64,000 bases of DNA. Source: Chrysoperla carnea. Lineage: Eukaryota; Arthropoda; Insecta; Neuroptera; Chrysopidae. Positions 43,909 to 53,636 of this stretch are shown here, in pieces (position 1 is the first letter of the stretch; every line of letters begins with the position of its first letter). Made by a program: the position numbers and the translations under genes. The notes below the pieces were generated by a model. It saw nothing but the letters and a program-made list of their open reading frames with translations. It ran no database searches and was not told where the DNA came from. The stretch lies in NCBI RefSeq assembly GCF_905475395.1, contig NC_058340.1, forward strand, positions 62,350,181 through 62,414,180. Direction: 5' to 3'.

Positions 43909-45589
43909 TTAGTAATTCCACGAGTATGGTGAGTGTTTTATTCCAAAACTATGCGCTGGAGGATAATCCAGTACAACCTAAAAAAAAAAAAAATTAGAAC
44001 GTAAATTTTTGATAACGTAGGTACCAAATTCTTTATTTCTAATAGATTAAAAGTTTTACAGCTTTGAACTGGGACAGGAATATGGAAAAATAGTCCCAAG
44101 AAAATGGAAAAATACGATTTTTAACATGTATTTTATGCTTTTTTCGTTATACCTTTTCTGGAGCATATTCACCAGGTCCTGGTTTTCCCGATAAATCTCT
44201 AGGTGGTTCATAACGTTGACTAATTGTGAATGCTGGAGCGCGTTGTTTTATAAAACCATCTGTTGGATCATATGAACCTGCGCCAGGATTTTTTACACGT
44301 TCATCGGGTACATCTTTATGTCGTCCAGTTATTGTATAAGATGGAGCTGCTCGTTTATTGCCTTCTTTGCATCCACCAATTGTCGATGGAATTGTGTATA
44401 CATTTGGTGCTGGTGTATCACCATGCTTCTCTAACGATGGTCGTAATCCAATTGTATATTTGGGTGATGAATCCAATAATGCTTTTACAGATTTTTCTGG
44501 TGCATAATCACCAGGTGCTGGTGTTGTAAAACTGCTCATTTCCTTATTACGACTATGAATGCTTAATGATGGTGCCGTTGATTTTCCTACTTGAAATATA
44601 TACGCACGGTATTTATTTTGCTCAGTTTTGTTTAAATATATTTAAAGTGAGTTATAGTTGCGGCTTGTAATATTTGATAGACCTCGAGTGTGGTCGAGAT
44701 TGTTGAAGACTTTTGCGAAACAAGTTGCAAAACTTTATGAATATTTATTCATTTTTCTGACTTAAGGACGTACGAGCACCAAGGCAATATCGAAAAACAG
44801 ACCAAGGCGGAATATCGAAAAAATGTATTCTTATTTTTCGTCTACATTCATGAAGTTATAACAAAATTCATCATCAAAGTAGAAAATAAGGTACAAATAG
44901 TTTCAACTACAAGTCTAAACTTGCCTTGGCGCTCGTACTACCACAAAGCTTTGTTTTATTCGACTTTAAAAGATCGGACATTTTTTAAAGTAATTTTGTT
45001 TAAAAAAAAAGTTTGGGATAGTCGCAGCATTCTGAAAGCTGGATTCATACTTTTTGTATGCTATCTGAATGTATATCTTCAAAAGCTAAAGCTTTGTGTC
45101 TTTAACCCGAAGCTTCTATAAGAATAATCTGATGTCTGCCTTTCGGAAGTGGGGCTATTTCAAAAAAATTACTGAATTTGTTCCACATTTTGGGTGTTTT
45201 GGAGGACAAAATCACTTTTAATAGCAAAAGATGTAATAAATTAATCGAAATAACTGATATACGATTCATATCAATTGATTTTGATATGAAGTCCGTTGGA
45301 AATACGTCTATATGCAATTTTTTTAAATCTGTTAATAATAAAAATTACCCTTTGCACTTAAACCCGTCACGTCATATTGTGCTGGTCCCGGTCCAGTTGT
45401 ATCATCTTTGTCGGAATGACGATTACCAAATGAAAATGCTGGTGCTCGATTTAATTTTGATTGAGGAACATTCTTTGTGCCAATTAATGATGGTAAAGCA
45501 ACAAATGCTGGTCCTGGTGATGCACTCTCAGCAGCAATTGGTCCTCGACGTTTTGTTGGCACCCATTGACGTTGTGTAAATCCACCCAT
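43909..45589 (-). CDS. SHIPPO/ODF3-like (CIMAP family) protein, copy 2
   Basis: Three exons: 45589-45349, 44586-44153 and 43977-43909. Introns of 762 and 175 nt are GT-AG with phases 1 and 0, and the last acceptor sits behind a long T tract. The 247-residue product is close in length to ODF3 (about 254). Repeats in order: APAFSFGNRH...TGPGPAQYDVTG; APSLSIHSR...TPAPGDYAPEKS; SPKYTIGLRP...TPAPNVYTIPS; AAPSYTITGRH...NPGAGSYDP; RAPAFTISQRY...KPGPGEYAPEK; terminal AHSFGIKHSPY. Exon 1 is nearly identical to copy 1. Family role: structural microtubule-associated protein of sperm flagella. Intron 1 is enlarged by a MITE (44762-44942). The second intron keeps a remnant of the alternative exon 3a used by copy 1. 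Confidence 0.9.
44061..44097 (-). pseudogene. Remnant of exon 3a inside copy 2 intron 2
   Basis: The minus strand reads GGGACTATTTTTCCATATTC then CTGTCCCAG, matching the exon 3a segment of copy 1 (40554-40592; CATTTTCCCATTTCATCCTG then TCCCAG). The exon start, its acceptor and the SFGIRHS codons are missing. Confidence 0.6.
44762..44942. mobile_element. MITE family J, copy 2, in intron 1 of ODF3-like copy 2
   Basis: TTAA (44762-44765) then GGACGTACGAGCACCAAGG. The right end in reverse complement reads TGGTAGTACGAGCGCCAAGG then CAAGTTTAGACTTGTAGTTG, matching copy 1 at 3280. No TTAA remains on the right, so that end is slightly damaged. Confidence 0.7.
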
Positions 45590-45645
45590 TGTTTTAATAG
45601 ATTATTATACCAAATCTGTTGAAGAAAAATTTTTGATTACCAACA

Positions 45646-46078
45646 CACATTTATTATTAACTAAATCCTAATCCACCCAATTTGCAGGGTGATTCGAATC
45701 GAAATCGTTATCGTTTATCGAAGCGGGCGGGTACCTGCTATCTTTATAAATTATAGACTATGTGTTATTGGCAACTTTGTATAGGTAAATTAATATTATT
45801 ATTATATTACCTAATAACCGAAAACAAATGAAAATAAACGAAAAACTTAACGTATAGTGTAAGCGACGGAAAGTTATATAACAAAGTTATTACATTTTAT
45901 ACTTTGACCTTAAAGCGGTGATCCGCGTTAAATTTTTTCCGAGTGGATTGTCTTTTTCCTAAGACAAGCTCCAAATTGTTTTAAAATATTTTGTCACTAT
46001 ACAATTAAATATTAAAAATCGCTGAAAAAATGAAAGTTAAATTCGTATTAGTATTAAATTTGACAGTATTGGAACGAA
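45646..46078. other. Upstream flank of ODF3-like copy 2
   Basis: AT-rich; no promoter motif I can assign with confidence and no further gene. Confidence 0.4.
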
Positions 46079-46586
46079 TTAAGGTAGTACCAGCATGAAA
46101 TCACTTTTCGACAGATTTGGCCGAATTTTTTTTCTCGGGTTTATAATAGATTTATTTATGAATTCCTAAAATTTCATAATTTTTGACCGTTTAGATCGCG
46201 AGATATTTAAAGACAAAGTTCGCGATTTTGAGGGTCATGTCCCATTTAAAGCATGTAAAATGTCCGGTCTCTCCAACTATTTTTTATGATATTATTATAT
46301 TTTGAAGAAAAAGTAGAAAAAAATGTTTATACAATACAATTCTAAGAAAAAAATTTAGAAATTAATTTTCACTTTCGAGATATTAATTCTGACGTAAATT
46401 GATCGAAATTGGGACGTTGGCATAATTATTTCCCATTTTAAACGGTCAAAATTTCTGAAACTTTGGGAATTAATAGTAAGCATTATTAAATTCTTAAATT
46501 TAATTTTTCGTTAAATTCTGTCGAAAAAAAAATTGTACCATTGCTTTAACATAGAAACTGCAAATACCATGCTGGAACTACGTTAA
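46079..46586. mobile_element. MITE family J relative, 508 bp, TTAA-flanked
   Basis: TTAA (46079-46082) then GGTAGTACCAGCATGAAATC; the right end TACCATGCTGGAACTACG is followed by TTAA (46583-46586), so the reverse complement CGTAGTTCCAGCATGGTA mirrors the left. Inside, TTTCATAATTTTTGACCGTTTA (split across both arms) recurs inverted as AAACGGTCAAAATTTCTGAAA near 46440. No coding sequence. Confidence 0.75.
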
Positions 46587-47173
46587 GTATAGAATGTTGT
46601 CGAATTCCAAAAATGAAAAATAAATGGAATAAAAAAACGGTGTTTTAGAATCCAATTCAATAATCTATTGTCAGTTATTGTTCCTATTCTAATCTATACT
46701 ATATCGATTATCGAACATAGTCAGAACGAATCAGTTTAATAATTTATTTAAAGGAAAAACATTTTCGGAAGTATTTGTCATACACAAGCCACTTTTAATT
46801 AACTATTGTTATGATTTAAAACACGAAAATTCTATTATTTTCGAATTAGATCTATAGATTATATTTCGTATCATTTAGTGCCAGTATCAGGTAGGGAGGT
46901 ATATTTGTTAACTCGTGCAATGAGAGAAATGTATAAAATAGCATAACAGAACTAAATCGAATCAATGTAAATGATGTAACGTAGTTTTAATTTTATTATA
47001 TGTAAAAATGGGTTTTCCATTAATAATGTCTGTAATTTAATGTTAAACAAATTGTATATGAAATATCATTAAAAAATATACAGTAATTTGTTTGATGTAA
47101 TGAATATTGCGAAATTTATCATCATAAAACATACGTGCAATGTTGAAAAACACATGTAGGTACCTACACAATA

Positions 47174-47712
47174 GGGAATATTCATGAAATTTAAATTTGG
47201 TTCAAATATTTTTCTTCCGTAACTTTATTGACTGGACATTTCAACTAAACCATTATTTTGGTAATTATTATCTTTTTAATTACTTAAAATTAATTTATAA
47301 AAGTACAAATTCAAAATTTCTAAAAAGGAAATTCAAATTTTTATACGGACGTGACATCATAGTACGGGCTTGTCAAATTTGTTGAGATACTGTATGATAT
47401 TAATTACTTACATTTTATATGGTATTTTATTAAACTAATTTATTAGAAAACTTAATAATAACTAAATAGTGGAAATTCATTTTTTTAAAGTGTAAATTAT
47501 ACATTGAACTGTCACCAATTGACAGATTACGTACTTATACGCCATCAATAGAGAGCGCCAAAAAACTGCGTTTAAATATCTCAAAATTATAATGTATTTT
47601 AAATAATTTTTTACACTTAAATACATCATTTTTAAGTAGTATTTATATTTTTTTTTGTTATAACGGTGTAAACAATGAATTAAAAATATAAAAGAAATAC
47701 ATGAATATTCCC
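47174..47712. mobile_element. MITE family G, copy 1, 539 bp, TA-flanked
   Basis: Ends GGGAATATTCATGAAAT and, in reverse complement, GGGAATATTCATGTATT; TA lies outside both (47172-47173, 47713-47714). The interior is about 90% shared with the copy at 58397-58944 (ATACGGACGTGACATCATAG, ATTGACAGATTACGTACTTA, AGAGCGCCAAAAAACTGCGT). TA plus short ends suggests a Tc1/mariner-type origin. The ORFs at 47197 and 47477 are inside it and not genes. Confidence 0.85.
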
Positions 47713-47714
47713 TA

Positions 47715-49754
47715 TTGAATTTTTCTATCACAATGTGAGTATTCGGTTCGAGCAACTTACCAAGTAGCTCATATCACCAATATAAGTCGACTTCATAGTT
47801 TAGTACAAAATTTGAAAGCAATTGGTGCAGTAAATAATGAGCACAACACACTAACCCTTTCATAGCGTAAAGTTTGATTCGGTGCCCTTAAATAGGTACT
47901 TGAACAATACTGCGCTTAAACAATATCATCGATGATATCGAACCGAAGCAGTGGGTAAAATTTGGTTTTATTTATCACAAAAATCGCATACAGAAGTTTT
48001 TTAATTTAAACTTAAAGCCTGGACACTCTTAATGGAAAACCTTAAATAGGTTATCCGTGACTCTGTTTGTACGGTACGAATTATATTTTTTCTAGTCAGT
48101 TCTTCGAATACAAGATTAGAAATTGTATAGTAGTTCGTTAATAAAGTGATCTTATGTATAAGTAAGATTTCTCAACGCATTCTCACGAAACACTAACATT
48201 AGTATCGATAAGGTGACACTTAAAAATTGTGTGTATCGAAAATATATTAGATATTTAAAATTTCAAGAATTACTAAGCTAATTCGAATGAGAAACAGTGT
48301 AGATATATCGAGACAAACATTGACCTTTTTTTGCTTTTACAAATAGTCTTGAATTTTCAATTGCCATGACAATACTTCGAATGTTCGAGTATATTGAAGT
48401 AACGTATCTTGACAACAGCAGAAAATAACACATCTGCAAGGGCATTTCATTATCTTCAAAATGAGCCTTAGTACATCCCAAAAAGATCAAGTAAAACAAA
48501 GTTACATGTTTGCAAAAAAAATCGTCACGTCTATCTTAGATAATTTTAAATTTAAATGTTATTTTTGAACAAATTTTCATAAAATTTCCAGAAGAGTTTT
48601 TTTTTTGGAAAAAAACTGCAATTTAAATTATTAAAAAAATCAATAATTGTATGATAACTTTTTTTGTTGTAAATAAATAAATACAATTTAAAACCGGATT
48701 ATAAGATAGATTAAAATCGAGATCCTTGAGGGTATTTTATGACAACAACAAAAAACAAAAATTTAAAACAAGTTTTTTTATTTACGTAAAAAACAATTGT
48801 TTCATGCATAACCAAATATAGAATTGATTTCAGTATTTCGTAGAAAAAAAACTTTCGCAAAATTTTGAAAATATTTTTTTTACATATATGGATCTCTGAT
48901 TTACGATCAATTGAAATTGAAAAGGTATGTTTGTAATAAGTTAAATTCCTGACAATATTTACAATCGAAGAAAGACAGCAAAATAAGGTGGAGTTGGTCC
49001 ATCAAGCCCGCCTTGATATTACGCCTATTAAAATCAATTATTTAATTGTCTCTTTAATTACAAGGTGAGATTGAATTGTTGAAATTGAATTGAAAATACT
49101 GATAATTTGCAAAATATTTAGTGTAGGTTTGTGTACATTTACAGAGTGAGCCAGGACAAATGCAACAAAATATTCACTTAAAATTCGCAATCACTTAGAC
49201 GATATAGAACGGCATTAAGTTCCTAAAACTCTCGTTTATTTGAACCTGACTTTGAATTAATTTTCTACAGTAATTGATCTCTTTCTGTGTTATCCCTTTC
49301 TGTATTAGACCGGTTCAGTGGGTTTGTCTATGAAATGAACAGACATACTTTCGCATTCATTATAGAAATGTTAATTGGAATGTGATTATTTCTGTATTTT
49401 TTTTACAAACTCAAATTGATAGAGTAAAAATGAAATAGTTAAAAATATTTTTTAAATTAAAATACTTTAAAGACATTAACTACAAAATGTAAATTCCGAC
49501 TTACTAAAAACTTTAATGTTCCGGGTCTTTATAAATAATAATAGGTAACTGAGAGACACGCCAATCGGCCGAGAGCTCTAAAATATTTAACGTTTAATTA
49601 TTTAGACCTTGCAAGTTGTAATTGTAATTAGCGGGAAGGGGCGATTACTTAATTAAATTGCCGTTGAATCGATGAGATTGAAGTGATCGGCTATACTCGT
49701 GAGTGTTTTGAGCATATTTCGGCGTAGTTCCTATAAATGTAAGCAAGAACGACA
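47715..49754. other. AT-rich intergenic sequence
   Basis: No supported gene. A diverged retroposon-like end near 49340-49375 is the only recognisable item. Confidence 0.45.
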
Positions 49755-50140
49755 AATAATTGACTGAAATACCATGCTTAGATAGTGTTGTAAAGAAAGA
49801 TACGTCATATAAGTAAAGAAAGACAGCCACTCTTATATAGCCGTGTATATATAACACGACTGTGGTGTTACACAAATATAACTGATATTCCCATACTGTA
49901 TAATGTTATAATCTAACAACCCGCCTTCACGGGTAAACAGTAATGTTTACGAAAAAAAGTTTGGAGCAAAAGTTGGTTATTATTTTATAACAAAAATTTT
50001 TTACTTTTCAACTTTTGTTCTATCTCTAACGGTTTACGAGACTACGGGCCCAAGATCCAATTGACGTATGTTGCTCATTTACGAAACCAATCTCACTTTT
50101 TACGTCCTGGGCACGCTATAAAAATGTCAACTTTTTTTGC
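49755..50140 (-). repeat. Interspersed repeat family A, copy 4 (truncated)
   Basis: Includes AATTGACTGAAATACCATGC, ATAACTGATATTCCCATAC, CACGGGTAAACAGTAATGTT, TTGTTCTATCTCTAACGGTT and TTTTTACGTCCTGGGCACG. It stops before the GATAACTC block seen in longer copies. Confidence 0.8.
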
Positions 50141-50784
50141 TAAATTTTCGATTAAATCAAACTGATTTGATTAATTATAGTATTAGTGAATGTCTAATTA
50201 TAAATATGACTTAATATCTCTACCGTACAAAATTATGTAATTGGTTGAATTTAAAAATGACATTATTGAAACCTACAGTGTTATAAAACAATAGTATAAA
50301 AAGTCAAGGCTAATATTGTTGTTAAATAAATCAGATAAATCAAATTGAAGCCACTGTGTTTGTATGCAAAACTAACATTTTATTTATCTATCATAAACTT
50401 GGAAATTTATATTTAATGTAGATAAATTTAGTTTACCATTTATTCTAAAGTAATGTGAAAATATTGGGTGATCGCGTGCGCTACCGTAATTTCGACAAAC
50501 ATGCAAACATAATTTTAAGGATTCTTAGCGTATACGAAATTTTTTTAAATATAAATTCTCATATATCTGTCTTGAAAAATATTTACTTTTTTAATATTTA
50601 TTTTTTTTCCGAATATAGTGTAGTCTAAGTATAGCAGATTTGAAGCGCACTAGTGGGGAACATTTTCTTACGAATTTTTCTCGAATGATTTTGATCGAAA
50701 ACTGATTCTACCAAACCTGTTATTATATTTCCTGTTAGGTAGACACTGTAATCATATTAGAATTAGCAAGCAAAAAATAGTTTT

Positions 50785-51364
50785 GAAACTATGTTCCTTA
50801 TCACACGATATTTGTTTGCTGGTTGGGAGTTAAAACCAAAAAAAACTGCAACAGACACCAAAAACTGACATCTAGGATACCAAGGAAACTAAAAATTTTT
50901 CAATCGATTCAGGTTTGCCATGAATTTTGAGAAAATGCAAAAATCTTTTTATAAGTGTCAATGTATATTTTTTGTCAAAATTTAGTTTTTTATCAATAAA
51001 AAAAATTGAGTTATGAAAGTTATCAGAAGTTAAAGAAAATAGAGATAATTTAAAATAAGTACAATGAAATTTTTATGTTATGTTATAACAAATACTCTGA
51101 TCAAACTAAACGTAAAGTACCCACATATTGGGTTGACTACGTAATCAGAAGTATGTCTTTTTTAAACTAAAATTACAATTATTTCATACAGTAAAAATTA
51201 AAGGTAGCTATAAAATTATGTACTTTAAAGAATCAAACAAGTATTTGACTTTTAAAATTAATACCTTAAATTTTCAGAAAAATATCTTAAATTTTCAGAA
51301 AAATAAATTAAAAAAGTAAGCGCTACATTTATAATGTAACAAGATACGAAAGGAATATAGTTCC
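50785..51364 (+). mobile_element. MITE-like family K, copy 1
   Basis: The left end GAAACTATGTTCCTTATCAC and the right end in reverse complement GGAACTATATTCCTTTCGTA form short inverted ends. The interior matches, in inverted orientation, the copy at 62546-63091 (GTTTGCTGGTTGGGAGTTAA, GACACCAAAAACTGAC, ATTGGGTTGACTACGTAATC, CTTTTTTAAACTAAAATTAC). A 20-bp direct repeat around CTTAAATTTTCAGAAAAATA lies near 51265-51305. Confidence 0.7.
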
Positions 51365-52265
51365 TACCGAATGTCTTACGACACTTCCCGTTCTTTTTTT
51401 TACTTAAAAAAATAGTATTAATACCACTTGAAGGCCTTTTCAGATAGGTCAGAATGTCAATTTTAGAACCCATTGTTAAAAATGTTTGAAAACCCGAAAA
51501 ATAAAATAAAACGCAACAATTATTTTCAAATTTTACAACTGTGAAAATATTGTGTAATAATTTTCACATTCTTTGATGATATAAAATTATAATTTAAATA
51601 TTCGACCAATATTGTAACAAAAATTGATATTTTCAAAATAAAAAGAGCCGAAAACCAAAGATCTGGTTAAAATTTAAAACGACTTTCGATATATCCCACA
51701 AGATATTTCTATATTCAAATGAGACTAGAATGAATATAAAAATTTATTTATCCAGAAGTCTAGTGGGTTCAAATTCGAATTTCAAAGCTTAATTATTCTA
51801 GGTATAATAAAAATTTTAAAAATAAAAAAAATTACTTACTGAAATAAATTAAAAATATAAAATCACCAAATAAATTCAATAATCCCGCCACACAATTTGA
51901 AATTCGATTGTTATAATATTTGTGTACACAGTGATATTGTTGTTTTTAGCAAATTAGTACGTGTGTTCGCGTCGATCGTATTTTCGTGAATGATGGTATA
52001 AATTTTTAGTCACTACACTAACTATTATTTTGCTCTTGTATAAAAAAGACCCCGAATGAAATATCACACTAATATAATATTTGAATGTTTAATATTATTG
52101 TATACTTCAGGAATACTCAAGGTATTATAATTTTATATTCAATATATGTATTTGAAAAAAAAACTAATCAAAAGTTATTACGGTGTACTACGCATGCGCT
52201 ATTGTATTGTTGCTATACCTTTTTGTTTACAAAATATACCAAATAATTTTTTGTGGTTTTATAAG
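51365..52265. other. AT-rich intergenic sequence
   Basis: No supported gene or repeat ends. Confidence 0.45.
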
Positions 52266-52313
52266 ACTACAAGCTCATGCTAAAAATTTTTCGGGTGAAA
52301 TGACTCATCAGTA

Positions 52314-53243
52314 GGGGGGAGCGGAGGCTAATACCGTACATCACTGTTTATCCTGAAGGAATTGAGCTGCGTGCGTTTTCTTGGTGTCAATCATTAGCGC
52401 AGTAGTGTTAGTGTAGCCTCTTAAGTTACTGTGTTATTAAGGGTAATAATTTTGGTATAAATAGATGTTATGTGATTTAGCGCTCGTTTTTACAACTTTT
52501 AAACATCAAAAAATAAGATTTAAGCACCTATTTTTATTAAATTTTATAATGAAATTATTATATTTCGGACTATAAATATCTTTATAATAAGATTTTGATC
52601 AAAGAATCCCTTTATTGAATTTTTCTTAGGTAAATACTCATACTTGAAATTCGAATTCGGTTTCGGGAATTTCCGTACACTGTACGGTATTACCCGCAAT
52701 GAAGCATTACATGAAATTATTTCTCCAGAAGCAGCAGTAAATGCAGAATCAGAGATATCACATGAACTCATTTCACCAGTAGAAGCAGTAAATTTAGAAT
52801 CAGAAATATCAGGAGTTCATGAATTGTGTGTAATATGTAATGAATTTGGTAAGGATGTAGAATTATGGTACAGATGTGTGTCATGTGACAAATGGGCACA
52901 TGCTTTGTGTAGTGGCGCAAATCTGCGGACGATTATATCTGTGTATTTTGTGAATAAGCAAAAGATTACCCACACAGTTAATTAAAAAATACCTTTTCAG
53001 GCTTTTTAGGTTCTTAAAATTATGTACGGAATTAGACGCAAGTCTCGGGTAATTCCGTACAAATAACTTTATAGAATAATTTGATTTTGACACTGTCATA
53101 TTAGACACTGTCAATAATGGATTATTTATATAAAACTAGACTAAATTTATGATGGCTTGATACATAAAGCATTGTATTCTATTAAATAGGTTCGAAGAAA
53201 TACACGTTTAAAGTTAGGTGTACGGCATTACCCTCCGCTCCTC
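52314..53243 (+). mobile_element. 930-bp TA-flanked DNA transposon relic with PHD-finger remnant (pogo-like?)
   Basis: TA at 52312-52313 and 53244-53245 brackets ends GGGAGCGGAGGCTAATACCG and (reverse complement) GAGGAGCGGAGGGTAATGCC, both continuing GTAC. The word GTACGG[C/T]ATTACCC also recurs inside (about 52680-52693; diverged form near 53049-53062), giving subterminal repeats. It carries only the C-terminal part of a protein ending in a Cys/His zinc-finger. TA target sites and PHD-like tails are known in pogo-superfamily transposases, but no DDE catalytic core remains here. Confidence 0.82.
52644..52985 (+). pseudogene. PHD-type zinc-finger remnant of a transposase, frameshifted
   Basis: The 113-codon frame has two similar acidic blocks (HEIISPEAAVNAESEIS and HELISPVEAVNLESEIS, residues 23-56) followed by a PHD-like finger: C62, C65, W75, C78, C81, W84, H86 and C89. 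The last metal-binding pair is lost from this frame. In the frame starting at 52925 it reads ADDYICVFCE and stop, exactly the expected end, so one small indel at about 52916-52925 broke the gene. No upstream catalytic domain is found in the 330 bp before it. Likely a deletion derivative of a pogo-like element. Confidence 0.7.
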
Positions 53244-53636
53244 TAATCATGTTTTAAAAAAGATTCTCCTGTATGTAAAAATAAGTTAAAGCACTATGGC
53301 GTCAATTTTGCTCGGTAGAAGGTGAGAACAGATGAGAATTGAATGTCACATCCATTTGTGTCTAACCTCTGAAAGAGCAAATATGTACGGCGTTGCTGGA
53401 TACTTTGCATAAGTATGAGAAGCGAATTACATAAATGCTGTACAGCAATAAATCCAGTAACTTCAGTACCGGAAGTCAATTCCGGTATGTAATTCGTATG
53501 AATACAGGGGTGATTCACCAAGGGATGTCACATTCAATTCTCATCTGCACTCACCTTGTATCGCACAAAACTGACGCCATGGTACTTAAACTTACTTTTA
53601 CATATAGGAGCATCTTTTTCAACATGATTCCTGGCG

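Larger units (their letters stand above)
52266..53636. mobile_element. MITE family C, copy 3, split by a nested insertion
   Basis: The outer left tip (CAAGCTCATGCTAAAAATTT, CGGGTGAAATGACTCATCAG) is at 52270-52311. The rest resumes at 53246 with ATCATGTTTTAAAAAAGATT, CCTGTATGTAAAAATAAG, TATGTACGGCGTTGCTGGAT and the right arm, ending near 53636. Joining the two sides across one TA restores family C continuity, so the 930 bp between is a later insertion. Confidence 0.85.

Noticed and set aside
44263-45579. Plus-strand ORFs opposite the ODF3-like exons
   Set aside because: Antisense shadows of the conserved minus-strand exons; no independent splice or start evidence.
47197-47755. ORFs inside the 47-kb element
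   Set aside because: Located in a non-coding MITE; the second copy at 58.4 kb does not preserve the frames.
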